This document shows, one piece after another, positions 17,643 through 27,081 of a DNA stretch of 64,000 bases; within the stretch, counting starts at the first letter, position 1, and each line of letters starts with the position of its first letter. A model generated the notes under the pieces. The model ran no database searches. It was not told where the DNA came from and worked only from the letters and a program-made list of their open reading frames with translations. The stretch spans positions 864,501 to 928,500 of the forward strand of contig NZ_CP073581.1 of NCBI RefSeq assembly GCF_018200035.1, written 5' to 3'. Position numbers and translations under genes: made by a program. The stretch is from Sulfitobacter albidus (GTDB lineage: Bacteria; Pseudomonadota; Alphaproteobacteria; Rhodobacterales; Rhodobacteraceae).

Positions 17643-19352
17643 ATGCCCCAGAACATCTCCCGCGCGCAATATGCCGCCATGTACGGCCCCACCACCGGCG
17701 ACCGCGTCCGGCTGGCCGATACCGATCTGATCATCGAGGTAGAGCGCGATCTGACCACCTACGGTGAGGAGGTGAAATTCGGCGGCGGCAAGGTCATTCG
17801 CGACGGCATGGGCCAATCGCAGGTCACCCGCGCGGGTGGGGCGGTGGATACCGTCATCACCAACGCGCTGATCGTGGATCACACGGGGATCTACAAGGCG
17901 GATGTCGCGCTCAAGGACGGGCTGATCGCGGCCATCGGCAAGGCCGGCAACCCCGATACGCAACCGGGCGTCGATATCATCGTGGGGCCGGGCACCGAGG
18001 TGATCGCGGGCGAGGGGCGGATCCTCACGGCGGGCGGTGTCGACAGCCACATCCACTTTATCGCGCCGCAGCAGATGGAGGATGCGCTGCATTCCGGCAT
18101 CACCACCTGTTTCGGCGGCGGCACCGGCCCCGCGCATGGCACGCTGGCCACCACCTGCACGCCGGGGCCGTGGCACATCGGGCGCATGCTGCAAAGCTTT
18201 GACGGGATCGCGATGAATATCGGTCTGTCGGGCAAGGGCAATGCGTCGCAACCCGCAGCCCTTGAGGAAATGGTGCGCGGCGGGGCCTGCGCGCTCAAGC
18301 TGCACGAGGATTGGGGCACGACCCCCGCCGCGATTGACTGCTGCCTCTCGGTGGCGGATGCGTGGGACGTGCAGGTGATGATCCACACCGATACGCTGAA
18401 CGAAAGCGGATTTGTCGAACACACCCGCGCGGCCATCGCCGGGCGCACCATCCACGCCTTTCACACCGAAGGGGCCGGCGGCGGGCACGCGCCGGACATC
18501 ATCAAGATCTGCGGCGATCCCAACGTGCTGCCGAGTTCCACCAACCCCACGCGGCCCTTCACCGTCAACACGGTCGAAGAACACCTCGACATGCTGATGG
18601 TCTGTCACCACCTCGACAAGGCGATCCCCGAGGACATCGCCTTCGCCGAAAGCCGCATCCGGCGCGAAACCATCGCGGCGGAGGATATCCTGCACGACAT
18701 CGGCGCGTTTTCGATCATCGCCTCGGACAGTCAGGCGATGGGGCGCGTGGGCGAGGTGCTGATCCGCACCTGGCAGACCGCCGACAAGATGCGCAAGCAG
18801 CGCGGGCGCCTGCCCGAAGAGACGGGGGACAACGACAATTTCCGCGTGCGCCGCTACATCGCCAAGGTCACGATCAACCCCGCAATTGCGCAGGGGGTGG
18901 GGCATGTTGTGGGCTCGATCGAGGTCGGCAAACGCGCCGATCTGTGCCTGTGGAGCCCGGCGTTCTTTGGGGTGAAGCCGGAAATGGTGCTGCTGGGCGG
19001 CTCTATCGCGCTGGCGCAGATGGGCGACACGAACGCCTCGATCCCCACGCCGCAGCCGGTGCATTCGCGGCCCATGTTCGGCAGCTTTGGCGGTGCGCGC
19101 ATCGCGTCCTCGGTCTGTTTTGTCTCGGCGGCGGCGCAGGCCGACGGGCTGGGCGCGCGGCTGGGTCTGGGCAAAGAGACGGTCGCGGTGGCCAACACGC
19201 GCACCATCGGCAAGAAAGACCTCATTCACAACGACGCGTTGCCGGTGGTTGAGGTGGACCCCGAGACCTACGAGGTGCGCGCTGACGGTGAATTGCTGAC
19301 CTGCAAGCCTGCCGAGGTGCTGCCCATGGCGCAGCGCTATTTCCTGTTTTGA
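17643..19352 (+). CDS. ureC: urease alpha subunit (catalytic)
   Basis: 569 residues, the usual length. The nickel-binding HIHFIAPQQ, the carbamylated Lys in ALKLHEDWG (Lys219), [13 protein letters not shown], the flap with VCHHLD and the substrate-binding [12 protein letters not shown] are all present and intact. It hydrolyses urea to ammonia and carbamate in the cytoplasm. It begins one base after the LprI-like gene ends. No sign of damage is seen. Confidence 0.98.
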   Translation: MPQNISRAQYAAMYGPTTGDRVRLADTDLIIEVERDLTTYGEEVKFGGGKVIRDGMGQSQVTRAGGAVDTVITNALIVDHTGIYKADVALKDGLIAAIGKAGNPDTQPGVDIIVGPGTEVIAGEGRILTAGGVDSHIHFIAPQQMEDALHSGITTCFGGGTGPAHGTLATTCTPGPWHIGRMLQSFDGIAMNIGLSGKGNASQPAALEEMVRGGACALKLHEDWGTTPAAIDCCLSVADAWDVQVMIHTDTLNESGFVEHTRAAIAGRTIHAFHTEGAGGGHAPDIIKICGDPNVLPSSTNPTRPFTVNTVEEHLDMLMVCHHLDKAIPEDIAFAESRIRRETIAAEDILHDIGAFSIIASDSQAMGRVGEVLIRTWQTADKMRKQRGRLPEETGDNDNFRVRRYIAKVTINPAIAQGVGHVVGSIEVGKRADLCLWSPAFFGVKPEMVLLGGSIALAQMGDTNASIPTPQPVHSRPMFGSFGGARIASSVCFVSAAAQADGLGARLGLGKETVAVANTRTIGKKDLIHNDALPVVEVDPETYEVRADGELLTCKPAEVLPMAQRYFLF

Positions 19353-19362
19353 GGGGACGATG

Positions 19363-19833
19363 ATGCACGACGAATTGGCACAAACGGTCCTGCGCGCCGC
19401 TGAGGCGGGGCAGGTGGCGGATCGTATCTCGCTCGATTACGAGGCCCGTTTTCTGCGGCGCAAGGTGCTGACGGCGGACGGCGGCACGCGGGTGCTAGTG
19501 GATCTCGAAAGCACGACCTCGCTGGAGGACGGCGACGTGCTGGCCTGCGACAGCGGTGCGCGCATCGCGGTGCGTGCAGCACCCGAGCCTTTGTTGCGGG
19601 TGACAGGGCCGAACCTTGCGCGGCTCGCCTGGCACATCGGCAATCGGCACACGCCCTGTCAGGTCGGCGACGATCATCTGCTGATCCGCAACGATCCGGT
19701 GATTGCGCATATGCTGGGCCACGTGGGCGCCGCGCTGGAGGAGATCACCGCCCCCTTCACCCCCGAAGGCGGCGCCTACGGTCACGGGCGCACGCATAGC
19801 CACGAACATGTCGCGACCGCGCATGAGCACTGA
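19363..19833 (+). CDS. ureE: urease accessory protein UreE (nickel chaperone)
   Basis: About 156 residues; ATG codons at 19360 and 19363 are both possible, and the second is better spaced from GAGGGG. The middle has RLAWHIGNRHTPCQ and VIAHMLGHVGA, the family nickel-binding His region. The C-terminal tail is His-rich ([18 protein letters not shown]), as expected for a nickel-storing UreE. It delivers nickel to UreG. It overlaps ureF by 11 bases. Confidence 0.94.
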   Translation: MHDELAQTVLRAAEAGQVADRISLDYEARFLRRKVLTADGGTRVLVDLESTTSLEDGDVLACDSGARIAVRAAPEPLLRVTGPNLARLAWHIGNRHTPCQVGDDHLLIRNDPVIAHMLGHVGAALEEITAPFTPEGGAYGHGRTHSHEHVATAHEH

Positions 19834-20464
19834 GGCGACGCTGATCCTGACACAGTGGATGTCGCCCGCCTATCCGCTGGGCAGCTTTGCCTACAGCCAC
19901 GGGATGGAAACGGAGATCGCCGCGCGCACACTGCACGACGCGGCGGGGGTGCAGGCGTGGATCGGCGCCGTGCTGCGCCACGGGGCGGGGCAGTCGGATG
20001 CGGTGCTGCTGCGCGCGGGGTTTGGGAGCGACGCAAGCGGGGTGCGTGAGGTCGACGCCATCGCGCGCGCCTACGCCGGTAGCGCAGAGCGGTTAGAGGA
20101 GACGGTGCAGCAGGGCGTGGCTTTTGCCCTCACGACCTCCGCGATCTGGGGGATCGACGTGCCACCGCTGACCCATCCGGTTGCCGTGGGATATGCCGCG
20201 GGGCAGATGGACCTGCCGCTGGACCTGACCGTCACGATGTATCTGCAATCCTTCGCGGCCAATCTGGTGTCCTGCGCGGTGCGTGCGGTGCCGCTGGGCC
20301 AGACCGAAGGACAGCGTATGACCGCAACGCTTGTCCAGACCGCCGCAGAGGTGGCCACGGCCAGCGCTGGTATACCGCTGGAGGATCTGGGCGCCTGCGC
20401 CTTTGCGGCGGATATCGCGGCGATGCGCCACGAAACACTTGAGCCAAGGATTTTTCGCACATGA
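19823..20464 (+). CDS. ureF: urease accessory protein UreF
   Basis: 213 residues from the ATG at 19823, inside the end of ureE. Motifs are [18 protein letters not shown] near the N-terminus, [12 protein letters not shown] and [25 protein letters not shown], all conserved in UreF. The C-terminus ends [11 protein letters not shown]. UreF controls the GTPase step of UreG in the UreDFG activation complex. The stop overlaps ureG by ATGA. Confidence 0.95.
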   Translation: MSTEATLILTQWMSPAYPLGSFAYSHGMETEIAARTLHDAAGVQAWIGAVLRHGAGQSDAVLLRAGFGSDASGVREVDAIARAYAGSAERLEETVQQGVAFALTTSAIWGIDVPPLTHPVAVGYAAGQMDLPLDLTVTMYLQSFAANLVSCAVRAVPLGQTEGQRMTATLVQTAAEVATASAGIPLEDLGACAFAADIAAMRHETLEPRIFRT

Positions 20465-21084
20465 GCAAGATGAACGGCCCGCTGCGCGTGGGCATCGGGG
20501 GGCCCGTCGGGGCAGGCAAGACAACGCTGACGGCGGCGCTGGCGCGCGCGCTGGGCGACAAGCTGTCGATGGGGGTGATTACCAACGATATCTATACGCA
20601 AGAGGACGCCGAGGCGCTGATGCGCATGCAGGTGCTGCCGCAGGATCGGGTCATCGGGGTCGAGACGGGCGGCTGCCCGCACACGGCGATCCGCGAGGAT
20701 GCCTCGATCAACCTTGCCGCCGTGGCCGAGATGCAGCGGCGCCACCCGGAGGTCGAGCTGATCCTGATCGAAAGCGGGGGAGATAACCTGTCGGCAACGT
20801 TCAGCCCCGAACTGGCCGATCTGACGCTTTACGTGATCGACGTGGCGGCGGGAGAGGAGATCCCGCGCAAGGGCGGCCCAGCGATCACCAAATCCGATCT
20901 TCTGGTGATCAATAAAACCGATCTGGCGCCGCACGTGGGTGCCTCGCTGGAGGTGATGGCCCGCGATGCGGCGCGGATGCGCGGTGCGCGGCCCGTGGCC
21001 TTTTGCGCATTGCGCCACGGCGAAGGGATCGACGCGGTGGTCGATCTGATCGTGTCCGTGGGCGGGTTGCGGGTGCCTGCCTGA
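20461..21084 (+). CDS. ureG: urease accessory GTPase UreG
   Basis: 207 residues. P-loop [15 protein letters not shown], the CPH nickel motif in [32 protein letters not shown], and the guanine-specific [10 protein letters not shown] are intact. It couples GTP hydrolysis to nickel insertion into urease. It is the last gene of the operon and stops three bases before the end of the convergent histidine kinase gene. Confidence 0.97.
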   Translation: MSKMNGPLRVGIGGPVGAGKTTLTAALARALGDKLSMGVITNDIYTQEDAEALMRMQVLPQDRVIGVETGGCPHTAIREDASINLAAVAEMQRRHPEVELILIESGGDNLSATFSPELADLTLYVIDVAAGEEIPRKGGPAITKSDLLVINKTDLAPHVGASLEVMARDAARMRGARPVAFCALRHGEGIDAVVDLIVSVGGLRVPA

Positions 21085-21087
21085 CCC

Positions 21088-22602
21088 TCAGCCCGCGCGT
21101 TGTGCCGGGCTGTTGCCGTTATCGCTTTGGCGTTTGGGCAGCGTAATGTCGAAACGCGTGCCCTCGCCCTCGACACTGTGCATATCGATATGTCCGCCGT
21201 GGCTGTCGACGATGGCCTTGACGATGCTGAGCCCCAGGCCCGTACTGCCGCTGCGCGCGCGTGTCTGCGAACCGGCTTGAGTGAAGCGATCAAAGATCGT
21301 GGCCTGCGCGCTTGCCGGGATGCCGGTACCGAAATCCTGCACCGTGAAGGTCAGCGTGTCGCGGTCGCTGCGCAGATCCAGGCGGATTTCCTGACCCTCG
21401 TCCGAGAATTTGGCCGCGTTGGTGATCAGATTGCCCAGCACCTGAAGCATCCGGTCAGGGTCGCAATCGATCTGGGTCGCCATGTCGTCGCTACAGGCGC
21501 GGGCGATAACGCCGTACTGCGCGAGATAGCCGGCGTTTGCGTCAATGGCGTCGGTCATCAGCGTCCGGGCCGCAACGCGCTTCATGTTGAAGGTCATCTG
21601 CCCGGCGGCGATCTTTTCCAGATCAAGCATGTCGTTGACGATCAGCACCAGCCGGTCCGCGTTGCGATGCGCGATTTCCAGCAGGCTGCGGGCCTTGTCG
21701 GTGGGCGCGCCAGCCGCACCCGACAGGACCAGCCCGATGCCCCCCTTGATCGAGGTCAGCGGTGAGCGCAACTCGTGGCTGACGGTGGCGGTAAAATCGG
21801 CCTTTGCCCGCTCCAGCGCAAGCCGTTCCGAGATGTCGCGGGCGATCGCGACAAAGCGCTGTGCCTTGCCTTCGGTCGTGGTCAGGCGCAGCGTTACCTC
21901 GTAGGCGCGGGCCCCGTCCTCGCGGATATAGGACACTTCGGGCACGGCGCCGCGCAGCAGGGGGGTGGTGAGCGCGACAAAGCTGTCGCGCTCGAACAGA
22001 TGGGCGGCGCGGTCGATGGTCTGACCGGTCATGTCATCGCGCGACCAGCCCAATGTCTCGAGCCCGGCGCGGTTGATATAGGTGAAGCGCAACGAGTCCG
22101 AGGTGATGATGAACATCTCGTCGCGAAACAGATCCAGCGCGTCGAGCATATCCCGGTCGGATCTGGCTTGTTCTTCGCGGTTGATGTCAAAGCGGACGGA
22201 CAACGAGCGGCAATGCCTGCCCGCAGCGTCAAACACCGGGTAGACCGTCGTGCGCACCCAGAATTGTGCGCCACTCGCACGCTGCATGCGCTGTTTGCCG
22301 ATCCAGCATTGGCCGGAGGTCAGCACGCTGTGAATGTCGTCAAAACGCACGGTTTCGCTGGGCGCATAGAAATCTGCCGTGCTTTTGCCGATGACGGCGT
22401 CCTCGGGGTAACCGAGAGCCGCGCAGAAATGCGGGTTTGCGCGTTCGATCAGCCCGTCGGTGCCCACAATCGTGACCATCGCGACGGCGCTTTCAAAAAT
22501 CTGCATGGGATCCAGCGCGCCCAGATCCTGAACCCCCGCACCGTGGGCGAATTCCGTGTCGCCCGTTCCGGAAGTCTGCGCTGTCTTGCTCGACTTTTTC
22601 AT
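21088..22602 (-). CDS. soluble PAS-PAS sensor histidine kinase
   Basis: 504 residues without membrane segments. Two PAS domains (about residues 33-150 and 155-270) precede the HisKA domain. The phosphorylated His276 lies in SHELRSPLTSIKGG. The ATPase domain has the N-box LGNLITNAAKFS, DFGTGIP and the G-box GSTGLGLSIVKAIVDSHGG. It should autophosphorylate in response to an intracellular signal (redox, light or small ligand). No response regulator is encoded next to it, so it is an orphan in this window. It is convergent with ureG and separated from the aldehyde dehydrogenase gene by 200 AT-richer bases that probably hold both promoters. Confidence 0.9.
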   Translation of the reverse strand: MKKSSKTAQTSGTGDTEFAHGAGVQDLGALDPMQIFESAVAMVTIVGTDGLIERANPHFCAALGYPEDAVIGKSTADFYAPSETVRFDDIHSVLTSGQCWIGKQRMQRASGAQFWVRTTVYPVFDAAGRHCRSLSVRFDINREEQARSDRDMLDALDLFRDEMFIITSDSLRFTYINRAGLETLGWSRDDMTGQTIDRAAHLFERDSFVALTTPLLRGAVPEVSYIREDGARAYEVTLRLTTTEGKAQRFVAIARDISERLALERAKADFTATVSHELRSPLTSIKGGIGLVLSGAAGAPTDKARSLLEIAHRNADRLVLIVNDMLDLEKIAAGQMTFNMKRVAARTLMTDAIDANAGYLAQYGVIARACSDDMATQIDCDPDRMLQVLGNLITNAAKFSDEGQEIRLDLRSDRDTLTFTVQDFGTGIPASAQATIFDRFTQAGSQTRARSGSTGLGLSIVKAIVDSHGGHIDMHSVEGEGTRFDITLPKRQSDNGNSPAQRAG

Positions 22603-22802
22603 AGCTGTCTGCCCGCTGCGGAATTTGGCTGATGATGCAATATTTCTTTGCCTGCGTAAAAATTAATCTCGCTAAAATCCAAAATTATTGAGAATCGCGG
22701 TTTTCGCGCATCGCGGTATCGCGCGCTTGCATGAAGAATGGCCTTGCGCCGCCTTGCCAAGCAATGAAACTACGCCCAAATCGGAACCGAAAGGAAACCA
22801 CC

Positions 22803-24242
22803 ATGAAAAATGCCGAAAATTTCTACATCAACGGCGCCTGGGTCGCTCCGCAGGACGGCACGCGCTTTGATGTCATCGATCCCTCCACCGAAGAGGTCGT
22901 CGCCGCCATTTCGCTGGGTGGCGAGGCCGACACCCATGCCGCCATCGCCGCCGCCAAGGCTGCGTTCCCCAAGTGGCGCTTGTCGTCCAAGGCAGAGCGT
23001 CTGGAACTCCTGGAAAGCATTTTGGACGTCTACATGCGCCGCTCAGACGAGATGGGGGCCGCGATCAGCACCGAGATGGGCGCGCCCATCGATATGTCCA
23101 AAACCCAGCAATCGGGTGCCGGTTCAGGCCACCTGAAAGCCTTTATCGAGGCGTTCAAATCCTTCGAGTTCGAAGAGCCGCTGCGCCCCGGTGAGGAAGA
23201 CACCCGTATCATCCACGAGCCCATAGGCGTCACCGCGCTGATCACGCCGTGGAACTGGCCGATGAACCAGATCGTGCTCAAGGTTATCCCAGCGCTTGCA
23301 ACGGGTTGCACGTCGATCCTCAAGCCGTCCGAGCAATCGCCGCTGTCGGGTATCCTGTTCTCTGAAATCATGGATGAGGCGGGTGTGCCCGCGGGTGTGT
23401 ACAACATGCTCAACGGCGACGGTGCCGGGGTGGGCAGCACGCTGTCGTCGCACAAGGACGTCGATATGGTCAGCTTTACCGGCTCGACCCGCGCGGGCCG
23501 CCTGATTACCAAGGCCGCCGCCGACACGATCAAACGCGTCAGCCTCGAGCTGGGCGGCAAGGGCGCCAACATCGTCTTTGCCGATGCCGACGAGAAGGCC
23601 GTCAAACAGGGCATCATCCGTTGCTTCAACAACACCGGTCAGTCGTGCAACGCGCCGACCCGGATGCTGGTCGAACGCTCGCGCTATGACCAGGCCGTGG
23701 AGGAGGCGAAGGCCGCCGCCGAGGCGACATCGGTGAACGCCGCATCCGAATCCGGTCGCCACATCGGGCCGCTGGTCAGCAAGATGCAGTTCGACAAGGT
23801 GCAGGATCTGATACAGCAGGGCATCGACGAAGGTGCGCGGTTGGTTGCGGGCGGCGTGGGCCGTCCGGACGGTCTGAACCGCGGGTATTTTGTCAAACCC
23901 ACCGTCTTTGCCGATTGCAACAACCAGATGACCGTCATGCGCGAGGAAATCTTTGGCCCCGTGCTGTCGATGATGCCGTTCGACAGCGAAGAGGAAGCCA
24001 TCGAGATCGCCAACGATACCGACTATGGGCTGACCAACTACATCCAGACCACCGATCCCGAGCGCGCACGCCGCGTTGCGCGGGCGGTCCGCTCTGGGAT
24101 GGTCGACATGAACGGTAAAGGGCGCGGTGCCGGTGCTCCCTTTGGCGGGATGAAGCAGTCGGGCAACGGGCGCGAAGGCGGCCGCTGGGGGCTCGACGAG
24201 TTCCTCGAAGTGCGCGCCATCGGTGGCTGGCCCGCCGAATAG
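22803..24242 (+). CDS. NAD(P)-dependent aldehyde dehydrogenase
   Basis: 479 residues from the ATG at 22803, preceded by AAAGGAAACC. Motifs are TPWNWPMNQ, the cofactor loop SFTGSTRAG, the general-base Glu in LELGGKGANIV and the catalytic Cys282 in NNTGQSCNAPTRM. EEIFGPVLSMM and GGMKQSGNGREGG follow. It oxidises an aldehyde to the acid; the closest subgroup cannot be told by eye. It stands alone on the plus strand and is followed by a strong terminator. Confidence 0.92.
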   Translation: MKNAENFYINGAWVAPQDGTRFDVIDPSTEEVVAAISLGGEADTHAAIAAAKAAFPKWRLSSKAERLELLESILDVYMRRSDEMGAAISTEMGAPIDMSKTQQSGAGSGHLKAFIEAFKSFEFEEPLRPGEEDTRIIHEPIGVTALITPWNWPMNQIVLKVIPALATGCTSILKPSEQSPLSGILFSEIMDEAGVPAGVYNMLNGDGAGVGSTLSSHKDVDMVSFTGSTRAGRLITKAAADTIKRVSLELGGKGANIVFADADEKAVKQGIIRCFNNTGQSCNAPTRMLVERSRYDQAVEEAKAAAEATSVNAASESGRHIGPLVSKMQFDKVQDLIQQGIDEGARLVAGGVGRPDGLNRGYFVKPTVFADCNNQMTVMREEIFGPVLSMMPFDSEEEAIEIANDTDYGLTNYIQTTDPERARRVARAVRSGMVDMNGKGRGAGAPFGGMKQSGNGREGGRWGLDEFLEVRAIGGWPAE

Positions 24243-24267
24243 GCGTCTCCAGACCGTGAAGTCGTTG

Positions 24268-24302
24268 AAAGGCGCGTCCCCCTTGGTGGCGCGCCTTTTT
24301 CT
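24268..24302 (+). terminator. rho-independent terminator after the aldehyde dehydrogenase gene
   Basis: AAAGGCGCG (24268-24276) pairs with CGCGCCTTT (24290-24298) and is followed by TTTTTCTTT. It lies 26 bases after the stop, on the strand of the aldehyde dehydrogenase gene, and separates it from the secretion operon. Confidence 0.85.
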
Positions 24303-24540
24303 TTGGGGTACGGGAATGGGGCCGCGATTCTGGGCCCCCGCCGCGACAGCGCACCACGTTCGCTTGCGCGAGCATCGTGCACCTTGATGCAACCAGGGCG
24401 GTAATAGCCTAGTAACGCTGCATTTTATTGCGAAAACTCCATGGCTATTCTTCAACCATAGGGTGGATTTTCGTTCCCTTCTCACGGGTTCGTGATATTG
24501 GTTGATAGGACAATCATGATGAACGGGAACGGGTGTGGGC
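24303..24540 (+). promoter_or_regulatory. leader/promoter region of the type I secretion operon
   Basis: A 238-base gap with no gene I can support, lying between the terminator and the first gene of the secretion operon. It is AT-richer than its surroundings around 24400-24500. This is the only non-coding stretch before six tightly packed genes, so the operon promoter should be here, but I could not pick -35/-10 boxes with good spacing. Confidence 0.45.
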
Positions 24541-25115
24541 ATGAGTGACGAAACGCTGAACGGCGCCGACAAAAATGGGGCGCGGGTCGATCAGCCTGAT
24601 CCAGAGGTGATGGAAAAGCTTGTGGGCCTGCGCACGCAGGTGCGTGAGAATTTTGGCGCGGTCGCCATGGCGATGACGGCGCTGGCGCGCTATCGCCACT
24701 CCTCGCTGGCGGATCTGCAGCACCTGATTCTCGACCCGCTGATGCGCGACCGCATCGCGATGGCCTATCCCAACGGGGACAAGAACGCCGTGCGCGATGT
24801 GGCCGGCATGGCGATCTGGGCCAGCGTTTCCGAAGAAGTCGATGCCAAGATCCGCGACCAGATCAAGGCGGGCGTGTTCCCGCTGCGGCTGAAATCCGAG
24901 GATTGGACGTCCGGCAAGATCAACTGGCTGTTCGACGTGATCGCCTCGGACCAAAAGACCACAGGGCGGTGATCGCGAATTTCCGTCAGGTCGCGGGTGA
25001 GGGGGAGCTGCGCGTGCATCCCATCGTCGGGCGGTTGGTCGATCGCGAGATGTTGACCCGGATGACGGGCGCAAGGGAGGCCGCGGCCACGCAGACCGAA
25101 GCGACCGATGGCTAA
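24541..25115 (+). CDS. HlyC-like toxin-activating lysine acyltransferase, interrupted by a one-base frameshift
   Basis: The first 143 residues (to 24972) contain AGMAIWASVSEEVDAKI and LKSEDWTSGKINWLFDVIA. These match the HlyC/ApxC pattern of acyltransferases that attach fatty acids to lysines of RTX toxins. The stop at 24970 cuts the family short. Adding one G to the run at 24964-24966 continues as TTGAVIANFRQVAGEGELRV to a stop at 25113, giving 191 residues and the usual C-terminal half. In my hand alignment the Ser and His of the HlyC active site are not clearly kept; the nearest His is His53 in RYRH, while Asp121 in EDW is kept. Its place at the head of the operon points to the giant RTX protein as substrate. 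Confidence 0.8.
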
Positions 25116-25142
25116 ACCACGCGACCCGATGGGGCGGGGGCG

Positions 25143-25826
25143 GTGATCGCGCGGGGCAAAAGACGTGTGGCGCGGATGGCGGTGCGCGCCACGCTTGGGG
25201 CCTGGCTTCTGGCCCTGACCGCCTGCGCGTCTTCTGCCGCCTGGTACGAGGTCATGACCTTGCATCTGTCCACGAACGATGGCCCCGTCGCGCTGTCGCA
25301 AAGCGTGGCGGTCTCCTTCGATCCCGCGCAGGTTTGGGCGGGGGCGCTGGACAGCGACGATGTACAGATCGCGGGGCGCGCCCTGGTGGTGTCGCTGGGC
25401 GGCCCGGTTCTGGCGGTGCCATTCGATGATCGCACGGGCTGGCGTGTCTGGCGCGCGCGCTACGCTTTGAGGTTGACCGACACGACAATGGGCGCGGATC
25501 TGCAGGGGGTGATGGCACAGGAAGAAGCGCTGCCGCTTCCGCGTGATCTCTGGCCCGCTCTGGTCGCGTTCACCGATCCGCACGATGCCGTAAGCCTCGT
25601 TCTTGTCGATCCGACAGACATGGCGGCGGTCTTTGGGCAAGGGATGATGCTGGAACGGATTACCGTGCAGGCGCGCCAGGAACCCGCCGCGCCCACGACG
25701 CCGATCAGCGCGCTGCTGCCGTGGTGGGGCGACGCGAACGTGCCTCTGGGCGACGGGATCCGGCGCAGCTATGGTCATCCGCTCAACGGGCTGCGCCGTC
25801 GGGATTTCGTGAGGGAGGCGTCGTGA
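25143..25826 (+). CDS. putative lipoprotein, conserved hypothetical, paralogue of the next gene
   Basis: 227 residues from a GTG at 25143. The N-terminus is basic, then LLALTACASS follows, which fits a lipoprotein signal with Cys at about residue 28. The rest has no domain I can name. Its C-terminal half (PALVAFTDPHDAVSLVLVDP, then MAAVFGQG and ISALLPWW) resembles the corresponding part of the next gene. The two therefore look like an old tandem duplication. An ATG at 25108 would be in frame if one G were missing at 25132-25135, adding 12 residues; I keep the GTG. Encoded between an acyltransferase and a secreted giant protein, it may help surface display or retention; this is inference. Confidence 0.65.
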   Translation: MIARGKRRVARMAVRATLGAWLLALTACASSAAWYEVMTLHLSTNDGPVALSQSVAVSFDPAQVWAGALDSDDVQIAGRALVVSLGGPVLAVPFDDRTGWRVWRARYALRLTDTTMGADLQGVMAQEEALPLPRDLWPALVAFTDPHDAVSLVLVDPTDMAAVFGQGMMLERITVQARQEPAAPTTPISALLPWWGDANVPLGDGIRRSYGHPLNGLRRRDFVREAS

Positions 25827-26515
25827 GCATTCCTTTCTCAACCGTGCCCCTGCGCACGGTAATTCTGGTCCTCGTTTGCTGCGTGCTGGTCAGCGGCGCG
25901 CAGGCAGGCGCGCAACGCTTTGGCTGGGCGCAGGAGACGAGGCTGACCGTCGCGACGCCCGCGGGGCCTGTGAGCGCCCGCGCGGTGCACGAGATCAACG
26001 CGACATTCTACGCCGAGTCGCCGCCTTTTGCGACGATCACGCAGATCGAATACACGGTGCAGGGCGGTCCCCTGATGCTTGAGATCGCGCCCGATGCATG
26101 GATCTTTGGCATCATCCGGAACACAGAATTCTTTGAAAGCGCCTACGCGGAGCTGTCTCCGCGCCAGATCTTTCTCGATACGCTGAGCAGTCAGGGGGAG
26201 GGCGATCCGCGTCCCGTTGATCCCGCGCTCTTTGGTGCGCTGCCGGGTCTGGTGTTTTTCCGTTTTGCCGATCCGGCTGACCCAAACAGCGCCGAACTGG
26301 TGGACCTGGGCGATCTCGCAGCCCTCTACGGGCCGGGTCACACATTGGTTGGGGTGACGACACGCCCGACCCTGCAGGCCGCCTCAACCGGGGGGCGCCT
26401 GCACAATATCCTGCCGTGGCTCGCCACATACGACGACTGGATCACGCTGCCCCGTCCGGGCGCGCGCGCTCTTCAGATCGCGCCTTTCGAATTTGTTGCC
26501 GGAGTCAAAAGATGA
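25823..26515 (+). CDS. exported conserved hypothetical protein, paralogue of the preceding gene
   Basis: 230 residues from the GTG at 25823, in GTGA overlap with the preceding gene. It has a signal sequence (TVILVLVCCVLVSGAQAGAQ) with likely cleavage after AQA. The C-terminal half, LPGLVFFRFADPADPNSAEL then VDLGDLAALYGPGHTL and LHNILPWL, matches the preceding gene's end in order and spacing. Similar proteins are frequent conserved hypotheticals in Rhodobacteraceae. Its stop overlaps the giant gene's start (ATGA at 26512-26515), so it is translationally coupled to it. Function unknown. Confidence 0.7.
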   Translation: MSIPFSTVPLRTVILVLVCCVLVSGAQAGAQRFGWAQETRLTVATPAGPVSARAVHEINATFYAESPPFATITQIEYTVQGGPLMLEIAPDAWIFGIIRNTEFFESAYAELSPRQIFLDTLSSQGEGDPRPVDPALFGALPGLVFFRFADPADPNSAELVDLGDLAALYGPGHTLVGVTTRPTLQAASTGGRLHNILPWLATYDDWITLPRPGARALQIAPFEFVAGVKR

Positions 26516-27081
26516 CCATTTCCCGCGAGCTGTTTCTGTCGATCCTGGCCATGGATTCCTATCATCAGGGCTACGATCCGGGCATGGTGCACGGCAAGTC
26601 AAACATCGGTGGTGCCACGGTACGCAGCGCCAGCGCGGATGGCGTTTCGGTAGAGGACTATGCCCGCTGGCAAGAACAGGGTTTTTACGCGGTCTCATAC
26701 GATGTGAACGCGACGGGCATCTCAGGTTGGGGAGGCGAGACATTCGCAATCTCCTATCGCGGCACCGACGGGGCGCCTGACTTTACCCGTGGTTGGACCA
26801 TGGGCGGAGGATTTACCGGCTGGAACCAATCGAGCCTGGCGTTGGACTTTTTCACCTCCGCGACGGGTCAGACCATGGATGCGCAAACCGGTCTGCCCGG
26901 CTACCGGCAGGAAGCGTCCAACGCGATCCTGACCGGTCACTCACTCGGCGGCGGCTTGGCTGGGTTTGTCTCGGCACTGTCGGGCACCGAAGGGGTAGGC
27001 TATGACAATATGCCCTTCTCGATTGCCGCGTTCATGCAGGACATCGCCGACCAGCGGGGGCTGGGTGCTGAGGGTCAGCTT
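26512..27081 (+). other. lipase-like (class 3 type) N-terminal domain of the giant protein
   Basis: Residues 1-190. FAISYRGTDGAPDFTRGW resembles the oxyanion region of class 3 lipases, and TGHSLGGGLAGFVSAL holds the nucleophile elbow with Ser144. The Asp and His of a triad are not certain by eye; candidates lie beyond residue 160. Similar N-terminal lipase-like domains occur in other RTX proteins. Hydrolase activity is plausible but unproven. Confidence 0.7.

Noticed and set aside
24303..24540. Promoter boxes or a riboswitch in the secretion operon leader
   Set aside because: No -35/-10 pair with acceptable spacing and no convincing conserved fold could be picked by eye.
24969..25115. Independent 48-residue small gene with a GTGA overlap
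   Set aside because: Its sequence resembles the missing C-terminal half of the HlyC-like protein and comes into frame with one added G, so it is a fragment, not a separate gene.
25108..25146. A 12-codon open frame (MAKPRDPMGRGR)
   Set aside because: Too short to support; it may be a piece of the next gene's N-terminus if one G is missing, but that is not needed to explain the gene.
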